DNA of 10,682 nt from Muribaculaceae bacterium (GTDB lineage: Bacteria > Bacteroidota > Bacteroidia > Bacteroidales > Muribaculaceae). The first letter of the stretch is position 1, and each line of letters opens with the position of its first letter. The stretch covers positions 1 to 10,682 of the forward strand of contig JAFLTK010000029.1 in assembly GCA_022511505.1 (NCBI GenBank), written 5' to 3'. Positions 1-8,800 of the stretch are shown piece after piece. The translations under genes and the position numbers were made by a program. Under the pieces are notes generated by a model, which worked only from the letters and a program-made list of their open reading frames with translations, was not told where the DNA came from and ran no database searches.

Positions 1-776
1 ACGAGGATATTCTCAATCTAATCCGCCGGTTGCTTGGTGATGAATATAACGTCCTGACTGCAACACACGGCCGTGCCGGTATCCGTATGGCCACCAAATA
101 TGTGCCCGACGTGATAATTTGTGACGTGATGATGCCGGTGATGGATGGCATGGAGTGCACACGGCTTCTCCGCACCGAGGTCTCGACTTCTCACATCCCG
201 GTGTTGATGCTGACCGCTTGCTCGATGGACGAGCAGCGCGTTCAAGGCTATGAAAGCGGTGCCGACGGCTATCTGTCCAAGCCGTTTAACACCGATGTGC
301 TCAAAGCGCGGCTCCGCTCACTCATCGAGAATCGTCGCATAATCAGCAACTTATGGAAGGAAACATCGTCAACCGCGACTGCTGCCGTCGACAAACCCGC
401 TCCCGAGGCTCGTGACGAGGATAAACTCAAGAAAGGCGCATCGGGACTTGACGACGAGTTCTATCACCGCTTTGTGGAACTTGTCAGCGAAAAGATGGCC
501 GACCCGTCGCTCAACGTCGAGAGTCTGGCTGCCGAACTGGGCCTGGCGCGCTCGCAATTCTATCGCAAGATAAAAGCCCTGACCAACTACTCGCCCGTCG
601 AACTATTGCGCAACATGCGTCTCAAGCAGGCGCGCCGACTGCTGACCACCAGCGACCTCACAATCAGCGAAGTCGGCTTTGAGGTAGGTTTCTCCTCGGC
701 AGCCTACTTCTCCAAATGCTTCCACGACCAATTTGGCGAAACCCCCTCCCAGCTCCGCCAACGCCTCGGCCACTGA
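1..776 (+). CDS. Hybrid two-component system regulator, C-terminal part (receiver + AraC-type HTH), 5' truncated
   Basis: This is the tail of a hybrid two-component system protein, in which sensor, kinase, receiver and DNA-binding domain share one chain. The frame is open from position 3 to the stop at 774-776 and no true start is visible, so the gene begins left of the window. The receiver starts in mid-domain. The phospho-acceptor Asp is at 123-125 in PDVIICDVMMPVMDG, the switch Thr at 213-215 in LMLTA, and the conserved Lys at 279-281 in SKPF. The N-terminal acidic pair lies off-window. A Ser/Ala-rich linker (about 345-440) leads to an AraC-family double helix-turn-helix (about 450-773), with the typical ISEVGFEVGFSSAAYFSKCF signature in the second HTH. 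In Bacteroidota such proteins usually sense glycan fragments at the inner membrane and activate polysaccharide-use loci. No SusC/SusD or glycosidase gene follows here, so any target locus must lie elsewhere. Family assignment is firm; the signal sensed is unknown. Confidence 0.93.
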   Translation, partial: EDILNLIRRLLGDEYNVLTATHGRAGIRMATKYVPDVIICDVMMPVMDGMECTRLLRTEVSTSHIPVLMLTACSMDEQRVQGYESGADGYLSKPFNTDVLKARLRSLIENRRIISNLWKETSSTATAAVDKPAPEARDEDKLKKGASGLDDEFYHRFVELVSEKMADPSLNVESLAAELGLARSQFYRKIKALTNYSPVELLRNMRLKQARRLLTTSDLTISEVGFEVGFSSAAYFSKCFHDQFGETPSQLRQRLGH

Positions 777-841
777 CATCCACTCAGAAAGCACCCATTT
801 CACGATACTAACCCCGCTCCCCATAAACACATCGTCACCAA

Positions 842-875
842 AGGTAATACCATCAATGAAAAGCGGTTATTACCT
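842..875 (+). terminator. Bulged inverted repeat, possible terminator of the hybrid regulator
   Basis: AGGTAATACC (842-851) pairs with GGTTATTACCT (865-875), giving ten base pairs with one bulged base around a 13-nt loop. A T-rich stretch (ATTATTATCTTTT, about 880-892) follows a few bases later. It lies 65 nt after the regulator stop and 119 nt before the sortase start. A weak terminator is the simplest reading. The stem is AT-rich and the T-run does not directly abut it, so a protein-binding site or chance pairing remains possible. I see no convincing promoter in the rest of the 777-994 gap. Confidence 0.3.
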
Positions 876-994
876 ACACATTATTATCTTTTAACTATAA
901 TAAAAGGGGGTGAAGATTCGTTATATTGAGGGTAGACCTTGCGCAATTTAGAGCGATTTGTGTGGTTTTGCCCGGTTTTCAAGATTATTTAGAT

Positions 995-3900
995 ATGAAA
1001 TTAGATATACATTTCTTTTATACGAGGCTTATAGCGATTGTGGTCACGGCGATAGTGGCGACGACCGTTACGCCCGGGGTCGAGGCTCTGCCCCTGACCT
1101 CATTTGCCGAGAACTCGCGTCTTGCCGAGGGGCGATGGGTCAAGGTGGGTGTTACGACCACCGGTATGCACCTGATTACCAACAGTCAACTGCAGTCGCT
1201 TGGTTTCAGTAACCCCGAGCGCGTTGGCGTCTTCGGGTATGGCGGCGAGCGGTTGAGCGACTTGCTGTCAATCGACAAGTATGTCGATGACTTGCCGCGT
1301 GTTGCCTCGGTTGTGACCTCGCGAGGCATTGTTTTCTATGCCTCGGGGCCGGAGGGGTGGCGCACTGCGCCCGGTAGCGCAGCCCGCGAGGGGTGGATGG
1401 AACATGTTATCAACCCCTACACCGAGACTTGCTATTATTACCTGACCGAAACCGACGAGCCGGCTACCGTCGCCACCGACGGCATCCCCGGTGTTGACGG
1501 CGCTGCCAAAGTGGCTACCACTTTTACCGAGCGCCTCTATCACGAACTCGACCAAGTATCTATCTTCGAGACCGGACACAACCTCTATGGCGAGGACTTT
1601 TTCCTCACCCCTACGCGCTCGTTTAACTTCCCGCTGATTGACCGCGTGGAGGGAACCGATGTGTGGATGCAGACGCGTTTTTTTGCCAATTCTCCAAACG
1701 CCGGAACCTCGGTTTCCTACACTGCCAACGGCAAGAAATTGCCCGTGTCGACGGCCGATAATATTCCGCGCGCAACCGGAACCTACTGTTATGGCGATAC
1801 TTGTCTATCGCAAAAAACATTCCAACTCAACAGCAACAAACTTGACCTCTCCATTACCCATAACCCGGCGGGCGCCCTCAAATCGGCCTATCTTGACCGC
1901 ATAGACATCAACTATACCCGCCCCATCTCGCTGCCGGCAACCGGCTCGCTGATTTTCACGACCTCGACCCCGGCCGTCAGACTCAGCGGCGTCAGTTCGG
2001 TCGCGGGGCTACACGTGTGGGACGTCACAAATCCCCTTAACATCCTCGAGATGAACGTCAAGGCCGATGGTGGCCAAAGCGTAAGTTGGACGGGTGAATA
2101 CACCGGTCGTCGCACCTATATCGCATGGACCGAAACGGCATCGATGAACAGCATCACGTCGACAGCCTCAGTCACCAACCAGAACATCCACGCCGCCGAG
2201 ACGCCCGAGATGGTCATCATCACCGTCCCCGGGCTCGTCAACTATGCCAACACCATTGCCGACCTTCACCGCGCCGACCGCGACTCGCTTAAAGTACTGG
2301 TTGTCACCGACGCCGAAGCCTATAACGAGTTCTCATCAGGCATGCCCGACCCCGGCGCATTCCGTCGCCTGCTGAAGATGTTCTATGACCGCGGACGCGC
2401 TAATCCGGCCGGCCCGCAGTTGCAATACTGCATGCTTATCGGCCGCCCGACCTACGACCACCGCCGCAAGACGGGCGCCCTCAAAGGTGTCACCACCGAG
2501 ACTCTGCCGGTGTGGCAAACCGATATTTCCATCAACGACAACTACTCCTACTCCAGCGACGACATCCTTGCGATGCTCGACGACAACACCGGCCTCAACC
2601 AGTCGATTGCCTACCTGCGCATTGCCGTTGGCCGATTGCCGGTAAGCGATGCCGCCTCGGCGCGCATTTATGTCGACAAGTTGACCCAATATATGAAAAA
2701 TCCCCCGTCGGGCCAGTGGCTCAACCAGATGCTTGTCATTGCCGACGACCAGGATAACGGTACCCATCTGGACCAGGCCGAGACATTTGAACGCAATCTG
2801 ACCGCCTTTGGCGGCGAGGACCGTTTCCTTGTCAACAAGGTCTACCTTGATGCCTACAACAAGATTAACAACCGCGTTCCAGATGCCCGGAGCAATATGG
2901 ACCGCAAGTTGAACGAGGGTGTCGTTTGGTGGCAATACATAGGCCATGCTTCCCATAACAGTTGGACCCACGAGAACCTTATCACCTCGGCCGAGGTGTC
3001 AGAGTTTTACCTCAGCCGCGTGCCGGTGCTCTTTGCCGCCACCTGTGACTTCGGCCGCTGGGACAGCGAGGAAACATCGGGCGCCGAGTCGATGTTGCTG
3101 ACCGACGGCGGAGGAACCGTGGCCGCATGCACAGCCACTCGTCCGGTCTACATCGTTCAAAACGGCAACTTGACCGGCAACCTCTCGCGCGCCATCGCCG
3201 AGCGCGACGACCGCGGCCGCCTTTACCGTTTTGGCGAGATTATTCGCCGTGCCAAAAACGGCTACTCGGCATCCAGCACTCCTTCCCAGATTATGCCCGA
3301 CAGCAACCGCTTGCGTTACGTCATCTTTGGCGACCCGGCGCTCCCGCTGTCGACGCCCGACAATCATGTAATTGTCGAGGCCATCAACGGTGTCAACGTC
3401 GAGAACCCCGACCCCAATCTGGAGCCGGCAACCATTCAGGCCCACCAGAACGCCGTCGTCACCGGGCGCATCGTTGATGCCGTCGGCAACCATCTGAATG
3501 ACTTCAACGGCACCATCTCGCTCGTCATCTATGACGCCGAGCAGACCACCACCACCCTTGGCCGCGGCACCGATGACAACCCCGGCAAGGTTGCCAACTA
3601 TGAGCAGCACGGCGACATGCTCTACTCGGGCCGTGCCGTTGTTGAGGGTGGCCGCTTCACGCTGACAGCCCCGATGCCGTCAGATGTGGTTCAAAACTAT
3701 CGTCCCGCCACTATGAGCATCATCGCCGAGGAAACCGGCGGACGACGAGCAACGGGTATTAACCGCAACTTCTATGTCTATGGCTATGATACTGCGGCTC
3801 GCGTTGACTCAATCGCCCCGACGATAGACTATATCTACCTGAACCATAGTTCGTTTGAAAACGGCGGCACGGTCGATAGCGCCCCGCTGCTGATAGCGTC

Positions 3901-4474
3901 GGTCAGTGACAACATCGGCATCAACCTATCGACAGCCGGCATCGGTCACCAGATGTCGCTGCGCATCGACAACAACATCAGCCTGACCGATGTTGCTCAA
4001 TATTTCACACCCGCCGAAGACGGGTCGCCCTCGGGAACCATCGCCTACCCCATCTCGGCGCTCAGGGACGGCGCCCACACGCTGATGCTCCGCGTCTGGG
4101 ACACAAGCAACAACCCCACCGAGACGTCGCTCGACTTCTTTGTCGACGCCGGTGCTATGCCAAAGATTTTTGACGTCTATACCGACACCAATCCCGCGTC
4201 GACCGAGGCCCGCTTCTACATCGAGCACAATCGCCCCGACGCTCGCCTGACCGTCACCGTCGAGGTGTTTAACCTCAACGGCCGTCTCGAGTGGAGTTCG
4301 ACCGTCACCGGCCGCAGCGACATGTTCCGCACTGCTCCCGTCGTCTGGGACTTGACCGACCGCTCGGGACGTCGCGTTCCACGCGGCATCTACCTTTATC
4401 GCGCATCATTGTCGGCCGACGGTGGCGCCACGTCAACGTCTATGTCCAAGCGCATTGCCGTCACTGCACACTGA
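995..4474 (+). CDS. porU: Type IX secretion system sortase PorU (C25 cysteine peptidase), copy 1
   Basis: This 1159-residue protein matches PorU, the outer-membrane cysteine sortase that cleaves the C-terminal domain of T9SS cargo and attaches the cargo to A-LPS. I chose the ATG at 995 because it gives a signal peptide: MKLD, a hydrophobic stretch, and a likely cleavage after VEA (residue 31). In-frame codons further upstream would put 23 non-signal residues ahead of it. Residues about 32-400 are a beta-rich N-terminal region opening with the EGRWVKVGV motif. The C25 peptidase domain spans about 405-785. It carries a putative catalytic His651 in YIGHASHNSW and Cys684 in FAATCDFGRWD, the same 33-residue spacing as H211/C244 of gingipain RgpB. 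The domain ends at FGDPALPL. Ig-like strands follow, then a FlgD-like C-terminal domain from about 1056 (VFNLNGR, WDLTDRSGRRVPRGIYLYR). The length is close to that of P. gingivalis PorU. Its own promoter was not identified. The sequence is intact, with no frameshift. Confidence 0.88.
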   Translation: MKLDIHFFYTRLIAIVVTAIVATTVTPGVEALPLTSFAENSRLAEGRWVKVGVTTTGMHLITNSQLQSLGFSNPERVGVFGYGGERLSDLLSIDKYVDDLPRVASVVTSRGIVFYASGPEGWRTAPGSAAREGWMEHVINPYTETCYYYLTETDEPATVATDGIPGVDGAAKVATTFTERLYHELDQVSIFETGHNLYGEDFFLTPTRSFNFPLIDRVEGTDVWMQTRFFANSPNAGTSVSYTANGKKLPVSTADNIPRATGTYCYGDTCLSQKTFQLNSNKLDLSITHNPAGALKSAYLDRIDINYTRPISLPATGSLIFTTSTPAVRLSGVSSVAGLHVWDVTNPLNILEMNVKADGGQSVSWTGEYTGRRTYIAWTETASMNSITSTASVTNQNIHAAETPEMVIITVPGLVNYANTIADLHRADRDSLKVLVVTDAEAYNEFSSGMPDPGAFRRLLKMFYDRGRANPAGPQLQYCMLIGRPTYDHRRKTGALKGVTTETLPVWQTDISINDNYSYSSDDILAMLDDNTGLNQSIAYLRIAVGRLPVSDAASARIYVDKLTQYMKNPPSGQWLNQMLVIADDQDNGTHLDQAETFERNLTAFGGEDRFLVNKVYLDAYNKINNRVPDARSNMDRKLNEGVVWWQYIGHASHNSWTHENLITSAEVSEFYLSRVPVLFAATCDFGRWDSEETSGAESMLLTDGGGTVAACTATRPVYIVQNGNLTGNLSRAIAERDDRGRLYRFGEIIRRAKNGYSASSTPSQIMPDSNRLRYVIFGDPALPLSTPDNHVIVEAINGVNVENPDPNLEPATIQAHQNAVVTGRIVDAVGNHLNDFNGTISLVIYDAEQTTTTLGRGTDDNPGKVANYEQHGDMLYSGRAVVEGGRFTLTAPMPSDVVQNYRPATMSIIAEETGGRRATGINRNFYVYGYDTAARVDSIAPTIDYIYLNHSSFENGGTVDSAPLLIASVSDNIGINLSTAGIGHQMSLRIDNNISLTDVAQYFTPAEDGSPSGTIAYPISALRDGAHTLMLRVWDTSNNPTETSLDFFVDAGAMPKIFDVYTDTNPASTEARFYIEHNRPDARLTVTVEVFNLNGRLEWSSTVTGRSDMFRTAPVVWDLTDRSGRRVPRGIYLYRASLSADGGATSTSMSKRIAVTAH

Positions 4475-4507
4475 TTTTTATGCGGCTGGCGTTAAAATGC
4501 GTAAAAA

Positions 4508-4540
4508 TACGTCCTACATTGGAAATTTTTCCTACCTTTG
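4508..4540 (+). promoter_or_regulatory. Bacteroidota-type promoter upstream of rex
   Basis: A perfect -7 box TACCTTTG lies at 4533-4540 (consensus TAnnTTTG). A degenerate -33 element, TACG at 4508-4511, sits 21 nt upstream after an A-run, within the usual 19-21 nt spacing; the consensus is TTTG. Transcription would begin near 4545-4550, about 45 nt before the rex ATG. A small palindrome, CGTA-AAAA-TACG (4500-4511), overlaps the -33 element and could be an operator. The -7 box is convincing, the -33 is weak. This promoter probably drives rex, the FAH-like gene and the second sortase-like gene. Confidence 0.6.
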
Positions 4541-4592
4541 CAGAATGATTTGAAGCATCACCGTTTAAGCCTCAAAGTTGAATTATAGACCT

Positions 4593-5237
4593 ATGTTGCA
4601 GACCGAAACACGAGCACAGTTACCCGAGCCGACGCTACGCCGCCTGCCCTGGTATCTTTCCTACGTCAGCATGCTTAATGCTGCCGGCGTGGAATATGTT
4701 TCATCTACACTGATTGCCCGCGAACTCGACGTCGACGCGTCACAGATTGCCAAAGACCTGTCATTTCTCGACATCAAGGGCAAAACGCGCATAGGCTATG
4801 ACGTGGCTTCACTCGAGCAAGTCCTTCAGGACTTCCTCGGCTTCAAGAAGAGCCACAACGCGGTCATCGCCGGTGTTGGCTCGCTCGGCTCGGCTTTGCT
4901 CGCCGACTCGGGCTTGCAGCGATATGGCCTCAACATCGTCGCCGCCCTTGATGTCAACAAGGAGAAAATCGGCACCTCGATTGCCGGCGTGCCGGTCTAT
5001 GACATGTCCCGACTCGCCGACATTCGCCGCGAACTCTCGGCCGAGATTGGCATCCTGACCGTCCCCGTCGAGGTTGCCCAAGAAGTGACCGACATGATGG
5101 TTGGCGCCGGCTTTAAGGCTCTGTGGAACTTCACCCCTATCCGCATCAGGACCGCCGGCGAGATTGTGGTTTCCAACACTTCAATCTATGCCCATCTGGC
5201 ACTAATGTACAATCGCCTGGCTCAATCAGGCATCTAA
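4593..5237 (+). CDS. rex: Redox-sensing transcriptional repressor Rex
   Basis: This 214-residue protein, the usual Rex length, is a homodimeric repressor that binds DNA when NAD+ is high and lets go when NADH rises. It typically controls fermentation and respiration genes. Residues about 15-75 are the winged-helix domain (LPWYLSYVSMLNAAG, VSSTLIARELDVDASQIAKDLS, then the wing GKTRIGYDV). A Rossmann domain follows with the dinucleotide motif GVGSLG at 94-99. The C-terminal helix (SIYAHLALMYNRLAQSG) is the domain-swapped dimer helix seen in Rex structures. I chose the ATG at 4593 over a TTG at 4578, since the latter adds only five unconserved residues. The recognition helix reads QIAKDLS where Gram-positive Rex has QIRKDLS, which may mean a different operator. 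The gene stops 18 nt before the FAH-like gene. Family assignment is secure; the regulon is unknown. Confidence 0.93.
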   Translation: MLQTETRAQLPEPTLRRLPWYLSYVSMLNAAGVEYVSSTLIARELDVDASQIAKDLSFLDIKGKTRIGYDVASLEQVLQDFLGFKKSHNAVIAGVGSLGSALLADSGLQRYGLNIVAALDVNKEKIGTSIAGVPVYDMSRLADIRRELSAEIGILTVPVEVAQEVTDMMVGAGFKALWNFTPIRIRTAGEIVVSNTSIYAHLALMYNRLAQSGI

Positions 5238-5255
5238 AAACCTACTTGAACGTCA

Positions 5256-5834
5256 ATGAAACTGATAGCCATAAACCGCAAAGCCGGCGAGCCGATTAAA
5301 TCGGTTCATGCAATCGAGTTGTATCCCGACTCGGCACCCGTGCTTTCGCCAAAACCGGTGTTTCTGCCCGACTGGGGCACCGACACCGGCTTTAAGGCTG
5401 TCATCTGTCCCTCCTACCGCGTCAGCCGTCTCGGCAAAGCCATCAGCCCCAAGTTTGCCGCGCGATACTATGACGAGGTTGCCCTCTCGGCGCGCATTTT
5501 TCCGACAAATTCGCCGGTCGTTCCCGAAATTGCACGCCCCGACATTGTAAAGGCTTGGGACGGCAGTGTGGTCATCGGCAAATGGCAAGCCGCCGCGCCC
5601 GGCGACCCGTTTGTCATTGCCCCCGAGGCCGACCCGACGTTGCGCATCGGCGTTACCCCCGAGGCTATTGACATCGACAACATGATTGCAGCCGTCAGCG
5701 AGATTATGACTCTGAAAATGGGCGACATAATTCTGCCGTGCTACATTGAGCCGCCATTGACGCTTGCTATCAACGACAACATAGCCTATCGGCTCAACAA
5801 TATCGAAAACAGTTTAATAATCAAAATAAAATAA
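5256..5834 (+). CDS. Degenerate fumarylacetoacetate hydrolase (FAH)-fold protein, probable pseudoenzyme
   Basis: This 192-residue protein has the length and landmark order of short Bacteroidota FAH-family proteins, which normally hydrolyse or decarboxylate acylpyruvate-type substrates using a divalent metal. Recognisable segments are KPVFLPDW (33-40), RLGKAISPKFAARYYDEV (58-75), VKAWDGSVVIGKW (98-110, family KAFDGSAPIS) and MTLKMGDIILP near the C-terminus (family TLKxGDLIFTGTP). The metal-binding residues look lost. The usual YExE is F46-K47-A48-V49. The Asp expected about nine residues after Tyr71 aligns with Arg80. The TGTPxGVG loop is replaced by PCYIEPP. Lys99 and Asp102 of the KAxDG motif remain. 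An altered or lost activity, or a structural role, is therefore likely; this is inferred from remembered family motifs. The start codon is the only ATG near the open frame's beginning. It lies 18 nt after rex and 46 nt before the second C25 gene, so co-transcription is likely. Confidence 0.6.
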   Translation: MKLIAINRKAGEPIKSVHAIELYPDSAPVLSPKPVFLPDWGTDTGFKAVICPSYRVSRLGKAISPKFAARYYDEVALSARIFPTNSPVVPEIARPDIVKAWDGSVVIGKWQAAAPGDPFVIAPEADPTLRIGVTPEAIDIDNMIAAVSEIMTLKMGDIILPCYIEPPLTLAINDNIAYRLNNIENSLIIKIK

Positions 5835-5880
5835 ACCTTTCTTTGTTAACAACCTGAAGGTCTTAAGATATATTAAAGCA

Positions 5881-8800
5881 ATGAAACACAGTAAAATACT
5901 CTATTCAGCGCTTGTGGCCACAGCATCTCTACTCGCTCCGGTAACGGCCTCGGCGTTAAATTCGATGTATTATTCGTCCGAGTCAATTCTCAACTCGGGA
6001 CGCTGGGTGAAAATCAAGGTGACCGGCAACGGTATTCACCAGATTACCTACGACCAACTGCGCCAATGGGGTTTCAATAATCCCGAGGCTGTCAACGTCT
6101 ATGGCTACAGCGTCGCCCTCCTCTCTGACCACTCTACCTCGACCTCACACCCCGACGACCTTCCACTGACGGCCGTCTATCGCGGCGAGAACCGCCTGCT
6201 TTTCTATGGCGAGGCCGACGTCAGCATCAATGTTGATCAGGGCCAGACACTCGCCGTCAAGCGAAACCTCAGCGACTTGGCCGGCTACTATTTCTTGAGC
6301 GACATCGAGGAGCCGATTACCCCGCAAACGCTCAATCTCCAGGCTGCCGCCGAGAATTCCGAGACAACCCACGTCAACTTTGTCTATATCGAGCCTGAAG
6401 AATATAACCCAATCAGCATGGGGGCCAACTTCTACTCGCGCGAAATCGACACCGAAGGTCGTGTTTTTGAGTTGCCGTTTGCCAACTGGGCCCAAGACAC
6501 TGAGGCACGCATATTTTATAACTACGTTGGGCGCACCGAGGGGAGCATCACCCCGGCAATCGCCCTCGGTGATGGAGTCAAGATTTATTACCACACTGCC
6601 GGCACATTGACCGACAATAGCGTCCTGTCGCCCTACAACGAGTTTAACCGCTCGAGTCAGGGTAACATCCGCGTCAATCTCGTCGACTCGACCACAACGG
6701 TGATACCTTTCAAGTTTGCGAAACCGGCCCAGTCGACCGTCTCGTTTGTCTCGCTTGACAACGTTTCGCTCGTCTATACCCGTCGCAACTCGCTCAAAGG
6801 CCTCTCAGAGTTGCGCATGAACTTCCCTTCCAACGCCTATCGCCAGCCGGTGAACATAACCGACGCTACGCCCAACACCCTCGTTTGGGACATCACCAAC
6901 CGCAACAACATCGGCTCATATATCACCAACTTCAATCCCGAGACATCGACACTCAACTTTGTCCTCGGCGACAACGCCAGCCCGGCCGTTGTTGCTTTTG
7001 ACGTCAATGGCACGTTCCCCGGAGTTGAATTTGCAGGCAACGTTGACAACCAGAATCTACACGGTCGCCAGACTCCCGACATGGTAATCGTCGCCGTGGC
7101 AGACCTTCTGCCTCAGGCCGAACGCCTTGCAGGGTATCACCGCGATGCCCAGGGTCTCGACATTCTCGTTGTTGACCAGCAGAAGATTTTCAACGAGTTC
7201 AGTTCGGGCGCACGCTCGGTCGACGGCTATCGCCGCATGATGAAGATGTTCTATGACCGTGACGGCAACAAACTGAAATACATCCTCCTGATGGGCGAGG
7301 CCTCCTTCGACAACCGAGGAATCATTTCTGACGCCGACGCTAACCTGCTGACATTCCCGGCCGAAATCTTTGACCATGCTTGCAACGTCTCGGTTTGCTA
7401 TGCCGCCGACTCGTTTTTTGGCATGCTTGAAGATGGCATGAGCGCCACCAATATCACCACCCGCCGACTGAACGTTGCCGTTGGCCGCATCCCCTCCAAT
7501 GACGTTAACGTTCTCGACCGTTATATCACCAAAGTCGGCGAATACCTGATGAACCCGCCATTCAACGGTAGTTACAACCAAGCGCTCCTGCTCTCGGGCG
7601 ACGGCGACGCCAACTCCCATTTGCTTCAGGCCGACTCGCTCTCAAGAATCATCAACCAAGCCGACCCCGTTATCAACGTAACCAAGGGATACACAGCGCT
7701 CTACAAGAAATCAAACGGCGTCGCGCTGAGCCTTCGTCAAGCCTATGGCGAGGCATTTGCGCGCGGCCAAGGCTTCTTCTCCTATACCGGACACGGTGGC
7801 GCCAACATTCTTGGCACCATCATGACCAACAATGACATCACCGGCATCACTTTTGGCGCCGCTCCTATCACTTTCCTTGCAACCTGCGAGACCTACCAGT
7901 TTGACAACCTATCGTCCTACATCGCCAAAGACCTGCTCTTCACCCCCGCCGGTCCGCCCGCAATCGTTGCCGCCGGCCGCAAGGTTTACCAGATTAACAA
8001 CCAGGTGTTTAGTGAAGCCTTTGCTCGCAACTATTTCTCGGGCTACGAAGGAGACTGTGTTGGCGACGCCTACGTTCGCACCCACAACCAGACAAACTCT
8101 GACAGCGAGAACCAGCGCAAAAACAATCTCTGTTATGGCCTCGCCGGCGACCCCGCCCTCCCCATCTATCGTCCCGTTGACCGCGTCAAGGTAACCGCAA
8201 TAAACGACATCGAGACAGCCGGCGATACCGTTGCCGTCTATCCCGTTGACCCGTTCAAGATGGCCGGCGTTGTCACCACCCCCGATGGCGATGTAGATAC
8301 CGACTTCAACGGCGAGGTGTTCATCACCCTCTATGATAGCCCGACGACAGTCACCTCGCTGACCACCAGCAACACCGATATCACTCCCGTTGACATCGAA
8401 ATCGACGAGAAAATCCTCGGCCTCTATGTTGCATCGGTCAAGGACGGCCGCTGGGAAACAACCGTTGTGTCGCCCGAGCCCATGGACTTTGGCAGCAACA
8501 ACAAAATCACCCTCTATGCCCGCTCGACCAATAACGTCACTGCCTCGGGCATCGAGCGCGCCATCGTCAAGGTTGTAAACGGCACCGGCGACAGCGGTTT
8601 TGAGGACACAACAGCGCCCGTTATCGAAGAGATGTATCTCAACACTCGCGCTTTTGTCGACGGCTCGGTTGTTGGCCCTGCCAGCACTCTCGTTGCTCGC
8701 ATCGGTGCCGACGATAGCGGTATCAACTTCTCGTCAAGCATCATCGGTGGCTCTACCCGTCTCATCCTCGACGGAAACCGCTCATACGCCGACGTTAAGG

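Noticed and set aside
926..994. Upstream extension of the first sortase to a non-ATG start at 926
   Set aside because: The added 23 residues would bury the signal peptide, while the ATG at 995 gives a proper hydrophobic leader.
2336..3610. Long open frames on the - strand inside the first sortase gene (about 2336-2971 and 2999-3610)
   Set aside because: They are antisense to a well-conserved C25 domain, show no recognisable domain, and follow from the GC-rich codon pattern of the coding strand.
4519..4522. TTGG at 4519 as the -33 element of the rex promoter
   Set aside because: It is only about 11 nt from the -7 box, too close for the 19-21 nt spacing of Bacteroidota promoters.
7057..7620. 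A 187-codon open frame on the - strand inside the second sortase-like gene
   Set aside because: It lies opposite the conserved C25 domain and its product has low-complexity composition typical of antisense reading.
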